A stretch of 64,000 bases of DNA. It comes from Marinospirillum sp031581385. GTDB lineage: Bacteria > Pseudomonadota > Gammaproteobacteria > Pseudomonadales > Halomonadaceae. Below the pieces are notes generated by a model. It ran no database searches. It was not told the DNA's origin and was given only the letters and a program-made list of their open reading frames with translations. Positions 1 through 8,477 of the stretch are shown here, one piece after another. The position numbers and the translations under genes are program-made. Each line of letters begins with the position of its first letter. Position 1 is the stretch's first letter. The DNA lies in the NCBI RefSeq assembly GCF_044810985.1, contig NZ_CP085242.1, positions 1,178,001 through 1,242,000 of the forward strand, written 5' to 3'.

Positions 1-819
1 ATGCGGGCGCTGAACACGAAAACTGATTTCCCGCCCCTGCTGCTGAAAATCCCGGGCCACAAAATCAGCTTCTTCACTGAAACCATAGGTCAAAACAGGG
101 CGACCTATCCGTGGCAGCAGTTCGCGGAGATGGTCATCATCCAGGCAGACAACAGCCAGCCCGTAAAAAGGCAGATTATGCAGAAATTCAATAAAGGTGG
201 TTTTCAGCTTTTCAAAATCACCACCGTAGGTCGACATATGATCGGCATCAATGTTGGTGACGATGGAAACCATGGGCTGCAAATGCAGAAAGGAGGCGTC
301 CGACTCATCGGCTTCCGCCACCAGATAACGGGATTCTCCCAGGCGTGCATTGGTACCGGCCTGGGTAAGCTTGCCACCAATCACAAAAGTCGGGTCCTGA
401 CCTGCCTGTGCCAGAATGGAAGCAATCAGGCTGGTGGTGGTGGTTTTGCCATGGGTTCCGGCCACGGCAATGCCATGGCGAAAACGCATCAGTTCAGCGA
501 GCATTTCTGCTCTTCTGACCACAGGAAGGCGGGCTTCCAGGGCGGCAGCCACTTCCGGGTTGGCTTCATTGATAGCCGTGGAAACCACGATCACATCAGC
601 ACCCTGGATGTTTTCCTGGTGATGGCCGATATGAACCTGGGCACCCAGCCTGATCAGGCGCTCCACTGCAGGTGAACGTTTCACATCAGAGCCACTGACC
701 TGATAACCCTGGGTTAACAGAACTTCAGCAATGCCACACATGCCTGCACCCCCAACGCCCACAAAATGCAGGTGGCGAATACGGCGCATGGCAGGCACAC
801 GATAGGGCAGTTTTGTCAT
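1..819 (-). CDS. murC: UDP-N-acetylmuramate--L-alanine ligase MurC (partial, C-terminus outside window)
   Basis: MurC adds L-alanine to UDP-MurNAc in the cytoplasm, the first step of the peptide stem. The first 273 codons are visible. The N-terminal Rossmann segment has the GVGGAGMCG loop at about residues 21-29, and the ATP-binding P-loop GTHGKTTT is at 121-128. The ATG at 819 directly abuts the murG stop codon (820-822), so the two are translationally linked. The gene runs off the left edge. It is the last visible gene of the dcw cluster; ddl, ftsQ, ftsA and ftsZ would be expected next. Confidence 0.96.
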   Translation of the reverse strand, partial: MTKLPYRVPAMRRIRHLHFVGVGGAGMCGIAEVLLTQGYQVSGSDVKRSPAVERLIRLGAQVHIGHHQENIQGADVIVVSTAINEANPEVAAALEARLPVVRRAEMLAELMRFRHGIAVAGTHGKTTTTSLIASILAQAGQDPTFVIGGKLTQAGTNARLGESRYLVAEADESDASFLHLQPMVSIVTNIDADHMSTYGGDFEKLKTTFIEFLHNLPFYGLAVVCLDDDHLRELLPRIGRPVLTYGFSEEADFVARDFQQQGREISFRVQRPH

Positions 820-1911
820 TTACTCATCCTTCAAAAGATATTCAATCAGAGTGGCAGTAGCCGCAGGCTTGGCAAGACTTTTAGCTTTTACAGCCATTTG
901 TTGCAAACGGCTGCGCTGACCCAGTGGCCCTTGCAGCAGCCCGGCAAGATATTCCGGTGTCAGTTGCGCCTGGGGCACAAGCATACCGGCATCAGCATCC
1001 GCCAAAAAACGTGCATTATGCGTCTGATGATCATCAACCGCAAAGGGGAAGGGCACCAGAAGGGCAGCCACGCCTGCTGCAGAAAGCTCGGAAACCGTCA
1101 GGGCCCCGGCCCTGCAAACCACCAAATCAGCCCAGGCAAAGGCTTCGGCCATATCATCAATAAAGCTAGTGATTTCGATATCCGCAGCAGCACCCAGATT
1201 TTCAGCATAGCTTTCCCGAGTGGCTTCTTCCTTGCCAGCACCCGCCTGATGACGCACCCAGGGGCGCATTTCTTCGGGTAATAGCGCCAGCGCTCTGGGT
1301 AAAGTCTGGTTGAAAATCTGGGCACCCAGGCTGCCACCAATCACCAGCAAACGCAAAGCACCCTGGCGCCTGGCATAACGTTGTTCGGGTGCAGGCAGAT
1401 TCAGCAGTTCCTGTCTGACCGGATTACCCAGGCAGACGATCTTGCTGGCAGCTGGAAAAGCGGAGGGAAAAGCAGTAAACACGCGGCGTGAGAAGGCGGC
1501 CAAGCGCCGATTGGTCATCCCCGCCAGGGCATTCTGCTCATGAATATACAAGGGAATACCCAGCAGCCTTGCAGCCAGCCCACCGGGACCGCTGGCAAAG
1601 CCACCAAAACCGACAACCCGCCGGGGTTTAAGACGGCGCAGAAGTTGCCAGGCCTGCCAGACGGCACGCAACAAACGGAAGGGGGCCGCCATTAATGCCA
1701 GTTTGCCTTTGCCGCGCAAACCTGTCACTGACAAACCATAAAAGTCGATACCTGCCTCAGGCACTCGCTGCGCTTCCATGCTGTGCTTACTGCCCAGCCA
1801 GGCCAGACTTTCACCTTTTTCGGCCAAGCCCCGGGCAACAGCCAGTGCCGGAAAGATATGGCCACCCGTACCGCCTGCCATAATCAGGTTATCCAAGTGT
1901 TCGGGCTTCAT
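820..1911 (-). CDS. murG: UDP-GlcNAc:lipid I GlcNAc transferase MurG
   Basis: MurG converts lipid I to lipid II at the inner face of the membrane. The glycosyltransferase family 28 signature GGTGGHIFPA lies at about residues 13-22, and the GGSLGAQ donor-site loop is in the second half. I chose ATG at 1911 (363 aa) because the in-frame GTG at 1923 overlaps the Shine-Dalgarno GAGGAG found at the end of ftsW. The gene lies between ftsW and murC with almost no gaps, as expected for one cotranscribed division and wall unit. Confidence 0.96.
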   Translation of the reverse strand: MKPEHLDNLIMAGGTGGHIFPALAVARGLAEKGESLAWLGSKHSMEAQRVPEAGIDFYGLSVTGLRGKGKLALMAAPFRLLRAVWQAWQLLRRLKPRRVVGFGGFASGPGGLAARLLGIPLYIHEQNALAGMTNRRLAAFSRRVFTAFPSAFPAASKIVCLGNPVRQELLNLPAPEQRYARRQGALRLLVIGGSLGAQIFNQTLPRALALLPEEMRPWVRHQAGAGKEEATRESYAENLGAAADIEITSFIDDMAEAFAWADLVVCRAGALTVSELSAAGVAALLVPFPFAVDDHQTHNARFLADADAGMLVPQAQLTPEYLAGLLQGPLGQRSRLQQMAVKAKSLAKPAATATLIEYLLKDE

Positions 1912-1919
1912 GACTGCAT

Positions 1920-3110
1920 TCACTCCTCAGCTTTTTTACGGGACTCATAATCAGCCCTGAACACCAGTCCCAGCATGATTCCACTGCCCAGCAGGCTACT
2001 GCCACCATAACTGATCAGAGGCAGGGTCAAGCCCTTGGTCGGCAGCAAGCCGGTATTAACCCCCAGATTAATCAACACCTGCACCGCAAAGACAACGCCA
2101 ACCCCGTAGCACAGATAGGCTGCATAAAAGTGCTTCACCTGCTCACTCTGACGGCCCACCCGAAAAATCCGCAGGATCATCAGTGCAAAAAGACCCAGGG
2201 TGATCAAGGCCCCCACCAGGCCCAGCTCTTCAGCCAAAATGGAAAAAATAAAATCCGTGTGGGCTTCCGGCAGATAGAAAAGCTTTTGCACGCTGTTGCC
2301 CAGCCCCAGCCCTGTCCATTGTCCCCGCCCAAAAGCAATCAGTGCCTGGGTCAGTTGGTAGCCAGAATCATACTGCTGCGCCCAGGGGTCAGTGAAGCTG
2401 ATCAGGCGTTGCATTCGGTAAGGCTCAGCCACTGCGATCAGGGCCAGGCCGACAACAGCCAGCACCAGAACCAGGATAAAATGGGTCAACCTGACCCCGG
2501 CCAAGAACACCATGCCCATGACTGCAGCCATGACCACCACCAGAGCACCGTAATCCGGCTGGGCAATCAAGAGACCACCATAGAGGACAACCAGTATCAG
2601 CGGCTTGAAAAAACCACTGAAGGTCTCGCGTACACTTTGCAGATGGCGTACCAGATAGCCTGCCAGATACACCAACAAGCAGATCTTGGCAATTTCCGAA
2701 GCCTGTAGATTGAAAGGACCCAGGCTGATCCAGCGGGTGCTGCCATTCACCTCACGGCCAATGATCAAGACAGCGACCAGCAGCAGGAAAGCGAGAACCA
2801 AAAACCAGTGACCATTGAAGCGGCTCAGAGACAGGGGAATTCGGCTCACCACCCAAGCGGCCAGGACCGCCAAAAGGATAAAAACACTCTGTCGCCAGGC
2901 AAAGTATTGCGCCGATCCCGCCCAGGCCTCCGCAACAGCCACGGATGCAGAGCTGACCAGAATCCAGCCAAGCAACAGTAAGCTTAAGCTGCTGAACAAC
3001 AGCCAACCGTCCAGGCTGCGAGTCCAGCTTTGATGGCCAGACTTCAGCCATAGGGGAAACTCACGCACGACGGCTAGTCGGGCTGTTAATCGGGTAAATG
3101 CTGGACGCAC
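1920..3110 (-). CDS. ftsW: Peptidoglycan glycosyltransferase FtsW (SEDS family)
   Basis: This 396-aa polytopic membrane protein of the SEDS family polymerises septal lipid II together with FtsI. About ten hydrophobic segments are visible, and the family signature PLISYGGSS is near the C-terminus. The start is GTG, preceded by GAGGTG at a spacing of 8 nt, and it overlaps the murD 3' end by 25 bp. The position between murD and murG is canonical for dcw clusters. Confidence 0.96.
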   Translation of the reverse strand: MRPAFTRLTARLAVVREFPLWLKSGHQSWTRSLDGWLLFSSLSLLLLGWILVSSASVAVAEAWAGSAQYFAWRQSVFILLAVLAAWVVSRIPLSLSRFNGHWFLVLAFLLLVAVLIIGREVNGSTRWISLGPFNLQASEIAKICLLVYLAGYLVRHLQSVRETFSGFFKPLILVVLYGGLLIAQPDYGALVVVMAAVMGMVFLAGVRLTHFILVLVLAVVGLALIAVAEPYRMQRLISFTDPWAQQYDSGYQLTQALIAFGRGQWTGLGLGNSVQKLFYLPEAHTDFIFSILAEELGLVGALITLGLFALMILRIFRVGRQSEQVKHFYAAYLCYGVGVVFAVQVLINLGVNTGLLPTKGLTLPLISYGGSSLLGSGIMLGLVFRADYESRKKAEE

Positions 3111-4441
3111 CGGATAAACACCTCGCCACGCTGGGCATAGCCATCAAATTGATCGAAACTGGCACAGGCCGGTGAAAGCACAACAGCATCACCGGCAGCA
3201 GCCGCAGATGCCAAGTGTTGAGTGGCTGCCTCCAGATTTTCAGTGTACCAGCAGGGCAAGCCTTCCGGCAGATGTTCGGCCAGCAGGGGAGCATCGCGGC
3301 CAATCAGGGCAACACCAGCAATGGAAGACTGCAGGGCCGTTTTCAGTACCGCAAAATCCTGGCCCTTGCCCTCCCCCCCCAGAATCAGCCAGAGGTGCTT
3401 GTAATCCTGCCTCAGCCCTTGAATGGCAGCCAGAGCCGCCCCAAGATTGGTGGCTTTGGAATCATTGATGTAGCTGACTCCCCGTTTGACGGCCACCTTC
3501 TGGCAGCGATGCGGCAGGCTCTGAAAAGAGCGGACAGCTCCGGCCAGATCAACCAGGGGCAACCCGGCAGCGGCGGCCAAGGCATAGGCCGCCAGAGCAT
3601 TCAGCAGGCCATGACGGCCTGCCAGGGGAACCTCATCGGCAGCCATCAACACTTGCTCACCCTGTGCCAACCAGCTTCTGCCATCCTTTTCCAGCAGGCC
3701 CATGTCCTTCAACCCCGGTGGCTTGTCCAGGCCAAAACTGATTTGCGGGGCCAGTTGCCCGTGTATTGGCAGGGTCTGCTCATCTTCACGACTGTAGATG
3801 ACGGCTTGAGCCTGATGAAAAATGCGCTGCTTGGCAAAAATGTAGTCCTGCATGCTGGCATAGCGATCCAGGTGATCTTCACTGATGTTCAGTAAAGCAG
3901 CCCCCTGGGCCTGCAAGGAGTGGGTGGTTTCCAGTTGAAAGGAGGAGAGCTCCAGCACATAAAGATCCTGCTCGCCTTCGTTGAGCAGATCCAGAACCGG
4001 CAAGCCGATATTGCCACCCACGCCGACTCTCAACCCTGTGGAGCGAGCCATCTCCCCCACCAGACTGGTCACCGTACTCTTGGCATTCGAGCCCGTGATT
4101 GCAAGAACAGGCGCAGAAACAGCCAGGCAGAAAAGCTCGATATCACCCAGCAGCTCAACACCCGCTTCTCTGGCTGCCTGCAAGGCCGGTTCGGCCAGGC
4201 TGACACCGGGGCTGACAATCAGGCTTTTGGCTTTGCACAAGAGCTCAGCATCCAGAGGTCCCAGCCAGATATCCGAGTTCGGGAAAGCGGCTTCAAAGGC
4301 TTGCAGCCCTGGGGGATGATGGCGGGTATCGGCTATGGCAAAGGGCTGCTGACAGCGATCCAGATAGTGAGCCACTGATAACCCGGTCGCCCCCAGGCCA
4401 ATGATCAAGTGATAGCTTTCTGCTTGCAATCCATCCGACAT
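3086..4441 (-). CDS. murD: UDP-MurNAc-L-alanine--D-glutamate ligase MurD
   Basis: MurD adds D-glutamate to UDP-MurNAc-L-Ala in the cytoplasm. At 451 aa it has the usual length. The ATP-binding motif is ITGSNAKSTVTSL, the variant I recall as common in Pseudomonas-type MurD in place of TGTNGKST. A strong AAGGAG lies 5 nt before the ATG. The gene starts 9 bp after mraY ends and its 3' end overlaps ftsW. Confidence 0.96.
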   Translation of the reverse strand: MSDGLQAESYHLIIGLGATGLSVAHYLDRCQQPFAIADTRHHPPGLQAFEAAFPNSDIWLGPLDAELLCKAKSLIVSPGVSLAEPALQAAREAGVELLGDIELFCLAVSAPVLAITGSNAKSTVTSLVGEMARSTGLRVGVGGNIGLPVLDLLNEGEQDLYVLELSSFQLETTHSLQAQGAALLNISEDHLDRYASMQDYIFAKQRIFHQAQAVIYSREDEQTLPIHGQLAPQISFGLDKPPGLKDMGLLEKDGRSWLAQGEQVLMAADEVPLAGRHGLLNALAAYALAAAAGLPLVDLAGAVRSFQSLPHRCQKVAVKRGVSYINDSKATNLGAALAAIQGLRQDYKHLWLILGGEGKGQDFAVLKTALQSSIAGVALIGRDAPLLAEHLPEGLPCWYTENLEAATQHLASAAAAGDAVVLSPACASFDQFDGYAQRGEVFIRCVQHLPD

Positions 4442-4450
4442 GCCAGCTCC

Positions 4451-5533
4451 TTAGCGTAACTTCAAGGTGGAAAGACCGATCAACACCAGCACCACCGTAA
4501 TAATCCAGAAGCGCACTATGACCCGGGGCTCGGGCCAGCCTTTCAGCTCAAAATGATGATGCAGTGGGGCCATTCGAAACACCCGGCGCCCTGTCAGCTT
4601 GTAAGAAGCCACCTGAATGATGACCGACAGGGTTTCCATGACAAAAATACCGCCCATGATGAAGAGAACGATTTCCTGACGCACAATGACAGCCACCACA
4701 CCCAAAGCCGCCCCTAAAGCCAGAGCCCCCACGTCGCCCATAAAAACCTGGGCCGGGTAGGTGTTGAACCATAAAAAGCCCAGGCCAGCACCAATAATGG
4801 CTGCACAGAAAACCACCAGCTCACCCGAGCCGGGTACAAAGGGAATCAGCAGATAGCTGGCAAAGTTCGTGTTGCCTGCGGCATAGGCAAAAATACCCAG
4901 AGCACCCGCAACCATGACCGTAGGCAAAATGGCCAGACCATCCAGGCCATCCGTCAGATTCACGGCATTACTCGATCCCACGATGACCAGATAAGTCAGA
5001 AGAATATAAAACGCCCCCAGCTCCAGGGCATAATCCTTGAAGAAGGGAAAAATCAACTCGGTTTCTGCTGGCACCTGAGCGGTGTAGAACAGGAGTCCGG
5101 CAGCGCTAAAACCGGCGACCGATTGCCAGAAATACTTCCAGCGGGCAGGCAGGCCGCGGGGATTTTTCTCAACCACCTTGCGCCAGTCATCCACCCAGCC
5201 AATTGCTCCAAAACTCAGGGTCACCCCCAAGACAACCCAGACAAAACGGTTGCTCAGGTCGGACCAAAGCAGTGTACTCAGGGCAATGGAAAGGAGTATC
5301 AGTGCGCCCCCCATGGTCGGGGTGCCTGCTTTGGAAAGATGGGTTTCCGGCCCATCGTCTCTGATGGCCTGACCGATCTGGCGGCTGGTCAAGCGACGAA
5401 TCACCCAGGGGCCGATCAGCAGGGAAAAAGCTAGGGAGGTCAGCACGCCCAGAATGCTACGCAAGGTCAAATAATTGAAGACTTCAAAAACCGCAAAGAA
5501 TTGCGCTAAATACTGTGTCAGCCAAAGCAACAT
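4451..5533 (-). CDS. mraY: Phospho-N-acetylmuramoyl-pentapeptide transferase MraY
   Basis: MraY transfers phospho-MurNAc-pentapeptide to undecaprenyl phosphate, making lipid I. This 360-aa membrane protein has the hallmark motifs NAVNLTDGLDGLA (catalytic Asp region), FMGDVGALALG and MAPLHHHFELKGWPE, in the expected order. About ten transmembrane segments are visible. The 54-bp gap to murF is the largest within the cluster and contains a hairpin (5570-5602). The ribosome-binding site is weak. Confidence 0.97.
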   Translation of the reverse strand: MLLWLTQYLAQFFAVFEVFNYLTLRSILGVLTSLAFSLLIGPWVIRRLTSRQIGQAIRDDGPETHLSKAGTPTMGGALILLSIALSTLLWSDLSNRFVWVVLGVTLSFGAIGWVDDWRKVVEKNPRGLPARWKYFWQSVAGFSAAGLLFYTAQVPAETELIFPFFKDYALELGAFYILLTYLVIVGSSNAVNLTDGLDGLAILPTVMVAGALGIFAYAAGNTNFASYLLIPFVPGSGELVVFCAAIIGAGLGFLWFNTYPAQVFMGDVGALALGAALGVVAVIVRQEIVLFIMGGIFVMETLSVIIQVASYKLTGRRVFRMAPLHHHFELKGWPEPRVIVRFWIITVVLVLIGLSTLKLR

Positions 5534-5569
5534 GAAGGGTCATCTTTTTTTAAAAGTTTATAATGAGAT

Positions 5570-5602
5570 AAAACCTGCAGAGGAGCTTTACTCCTGGGTT
5601 TT
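5570..5602 (-). terminator. Hairpin at murF end, possible attenuator before mraY
   Basis: On the minus strand AAAACC pairs with GGTTTT and, inside that, AGGAG pairs with CTCCT around a five-base loop. The 3' arm ends in TTTTAT. The murF stop codon lies in the loop. The shape resembles a weak intrinsic terminator or attenuator inside the otherwise continuous dcw operon. Function is inferred only. Confidence 0.4.
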
Positions 5603-6949
5603 ATCATGACGCAACAACTCAACCAGCCGATCCATTCCGGCGCTGCGCGACCCCTTGACCAGAAGGCAGGTATCGGCTGTCAGCCGTGGCCGCAAGAAAT
5701 CAGCCAGGCTTTCATGGTTCGGGAAAACCCGGGCGGAAGCACCAAAAGCCTCGGCAGTCGCCTCGGCAGGTCCGGCGAGAACCACAAGATCATCGAGTCC
5801 CCGGTGGCGCGCATAAAGCCCCAGGTCACGATGTATCTGCGCACTGGCGTCACCCAGCTCAGCCAGTGCTCCCAGCGCCAGAATACGCTGGCCCGGCAGA
5901 CTCGCCAGCAAATCAATCGCTGATTTGACCGCACCTGGGCTGGCATTGTAACTGTCATCCAGTAACAGGGCATCCCCATAAGCGTTGACTCTCTGTAACC
6001 GCCCTTTAACAGGTTGCAAGGCCGCCAGAGCCTGGGCCTGAAGATTCAGATCGACACCCAGGTGCCCAGCCACCGCCATACTCGCCAGAGCATTGGCAAT
6101 ATTATGCTGGCCGGGCAATTGTAACTCGACCCTTTGCTGCCCCCAGGGGGTTACCGCCAGAAAGCGGGTATTGCCAGCCGCATCGGTGGCGACCTGCTCG
6201 GCCCGCAGATCACCCTGAGCAAGACCAAAACTCAGAATACTGCACCCGGCCTGCTTTTCCCAGAAATCAAAAAAACGATCTTCCCTGTTAAGAACCAGAC
6301 ACTGGCCAGCATGCAGCCAGGGAATCAATTCCCCCTTGGCCTGAGCAATAGCCTGCATACTGCCAAATTCACCCAGGTGGGCTCCAGTCACATTGGTCAG
6401 CACCCCCGCATCCGGTTGGGTCAGCCCAGCCAGGTAGTCAATTTCTCCCAGGTGATTGGCACCCAGTTCCACAACCGCAGCCTGGTGTTGTGGCTGCAAT
6501 TCCAACAGGGTCAGGGGCACACCGATCTCATTATTCAGATTACCCCGGGTCGAGAGAACCGAACCCCGGGCCAGTTTAAGAATAGCAGCCAGCATCTCCT
6601 TGACTGTGGTTTTACCACTATTGCCAGTAACGGCAATTACCGGACCCTTGAATTGCTGGCGGTTCCAGGCTGCCAAGGCACCCAGAGCCTTGCGGGTACA
6701 GGTCACACGCACCTGGGGAAGCGGGTCATCCACCCAGTGTTCAACCAAAGCCATGGCAGCTCCCTGACTTCGGGCATCCGGGACAAAGGCATGGCCATCA
6801 AATCGTGGGCCTTGCAAAGCCACGAACAAGCAACCGGATTGCAACTGACGGGTATCGGTAATGACCTGCGCAAACGTCGCTGCTGGCGGGCCACGAAATT
6901 CACCCTTCAGCAATTCGGCCAATTGCTCCAGAGTCAAAGGTCGAATCAT
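5588..6949 (-). CDS. murF: UDP-MurNAc-tripeptide--D-Ala-D-Ala ligase MurF
   Basis: MurF adds the D-Ala-D-Ala dipeptide, the last cytoplasmic step of stem synthesis. The 453-aa protein carries the Mur ligase P-loop VTGNSGKTTVKEM near residue 108 and later the DDSYNASPGAVKSA segment typical of MurF. Its ATG overlaps the murE stop by 4 bp, indicating translational coupling. Confidence 0.96.
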   Translation of the reverse strand: MIRPLTLEQLAELLKGEFRGPPAATFAQVITDTRQLQSGCLFVALQGPRFDGHAFVPDARSQGAAMALVEHWVDDPLPQVRVTCTRKALGALAAWNRQQFKGPVIAVTGNSGKTTVKEMLAAILKLARGSVLSTRGNLNNEIGVPLTLLELQPQHQAAVVELGANHLGEIDYLAGLTQPDAGVLTNVTGAHLGEFGSMQAIAQAKGELIPWLHAGQCLVLNREDRFFDFWEKQAGCSILSFGLAQGDLRAEQVATDAAGNTRFLAVTPWGQQRVELQLPGQHNIANALASMAVAGHLGVDLNLQAQALAALQPVKGRLQRVNAYGDALLLDDSYNASPGAVKSAIDLLASLPGQRILALGALAELGDASAQIHRDLGLYARHRGLDDLVVLAGPAEATAEAFGASARVFPNHESLADFLRPRLTADTCLLVKGSRSAGMDRLVELLRHDKTQE

Positions 6950-8457
6950 GCCCGCCTCCTTGCCTGCAGAGCCTCTTCAGCCACTTCCTGATCGGCAAAG
7001 GGCAGTCGCTGACCGGCCACCTCCTGATAGTCTTCATGCCCTTTGCCAGCCACCAGCACCCAGTCACCTGGCTGTGCCTGTTGGATGGCCCAGTGAATAG
7101 CCTGGGCGCGGTCAGCGATTTCTGTAGCCTGGGGAGCAGCCTGCAATAATTGCTGGCGTATCCGGGCAGGGTACTCATTGCGGGGGTTGTCATCGGTCAC
7201 AACCAGGCAATCAGCTTCTTGTGATGCGACCTGGGCCATCAGAGCTCTTTTGCCTTGATCCCGGTCACCGCCACAACCCAGCACACAATAAATCCGACCC
7301 TGAACATGCGGACGCAAAGCTTGCAAGGCCTGCTGCAGAGCATCAGGAGTGTGCGCATAATCAACCACCACGGAAGGAAGTTCCTGGAAAGCTTCACTGC
7401 TGCCGGTTGTAACCCGCTGCATCCGACCCTTGACCGGCTGCAAGCGGGAAATCAGGGGCAGCAATTGGGGTAAGCTGTGCCCTTCTGCCAGTAAAACTCC
7501 CAGGGCAGCCAGCAGGTTGGCAAGATTAAAAAGCCCCAGTAAAGGCAAGGTAAAAGAGTGGCTCTGCCCTTGCCAGGTGATTTCAGCAGTGACCCCCTGC
7601 TCGGAAAAAACAGAGTGGGTCAGGCTTAAATCGGCCTCAGGTTGCTGCAGGCTGTAACCCAGAGTCAGAGGCGTTGAATTCGGCTCTGCCAGCTTGCGCC
7701 CCAGAGGGTCGTCCAGATTCACCACCCGAACCTGAAGTTCTGGGCGTAGAAACAACTGGGACTTGGCCTCGGCATAGGCTTCCAGTGTGCGATGATAATC
7801 AAGATGATCACGCGTCAGGTTGGTGAAAACAGCTGTGGTCACCGGAAGTCCATCCAGACGCCCCTGATCCAGAGCATGGGATGAAGCTTCCAGGCAGACC
7901 TCCTGAACACCGCAAGCCATCCAATCCAGATAAAACTGATGCAACCGGAACAGGTCTGGGGTGGTGTGACTGGCAGGTTGCAGCTTGTCCAGCTCACCAT
8001 AACCCAGAGTGCCGACCAGAGCCGATTTCTGCCCCAGCTGCTGACGCAGTTGGCAGAGAAAGTGTGCAACCGACGATTTGCCGTTGGTGCCGGTAATAGC
8101 GGTAGTTCGCAGGCTGGAGAAGTCTGCCGCCGAGGACAGGGCTAGCAGCTTTCCCAGGTGGGCCTTGAGGTCAGGAAGTGATAATTGCCAGGCCTGGGCA
8201 CCCAGAGGCTTCAGGTTCAGTTCACCTTCATGAACCACCAGGCAGGCCCCCCGTTCCAGAGCCTGATCCTGATAAAGTTGGCCGGATTGGCTCACCCCCT
8301 GAAGGGCAAAAAACACATCCCCTGGCATCACCTGGCGGCTGTCGTTCACCAGGCGCTGAATTTTTGTCAGAGGCACCTGCAACTCAGCCAGGCCCGGCCA
8401 GAGGTTTGACCAGCAGCTCAGGGGGTTGATTGCCTTGGGTAACTGCAAGTGGCTCAT
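6946..8457 (-). CDS. murE: UDP-MurNAc-L-Ala-D-Glu--meso-DAP ligase MurE
   Basis: MurE adds the third stem residue. At 503 aa it has the P-loop GTNGKSS at about 123-129. The DNPR motif near residue 420 is the meso-diaminopimelate specificity motif, so the wall is predicted to be meso-DAP type rather than lysine type. It lies between ftsI (20-bp gap) and murF (4-bp overlap). Confidence 0.96.
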   Translation of the reverse strand: MSHLQLPKAINPLSCWSNLWPGLAELQVPLTKIQRLVNDSRQVMPGDVFFALQGVSQSGQLYQDQALERGACLVVHEGELNLKPLGAQAWQLSLPDLKAHLGKLLALSSAADFSSLRTTAITGTNGKSSVAHFLCQLRQQLGQKSALVGTLGYGELDKLQPASHTTPDLFRLHQFYLDWMACGVQEVCLEASSHALDQGRLDGLPVTTAVFTNLTRDHLDYHRTLEAYAEAKSQLFLRPELQVRVVNLDDPLGRKLAEPNSTPLTLGYSLQQPEADLSLTHSVFSEQGVTAEITWQGQSHSFTLPLLGLFNLANLLAALGVLLAEGHSLPQLLPLISRLQPVKGRMQRVTTGSSEAFQELPSVVVDYAHTPDALQQALQALRPHVQGRIYCVLGCGGDRDQGKRALMAQVASQEADCLVVTDDNPRNEYPARIRQQLLQAAPQATEIADRAQAIHWAIQQAQPGDWVLVAGKGHEDYQEVAGQRLPFADQEVAEEALQARRRA

Positions 8458-8477
8458 CTTAGCATTCCATAACTTGA

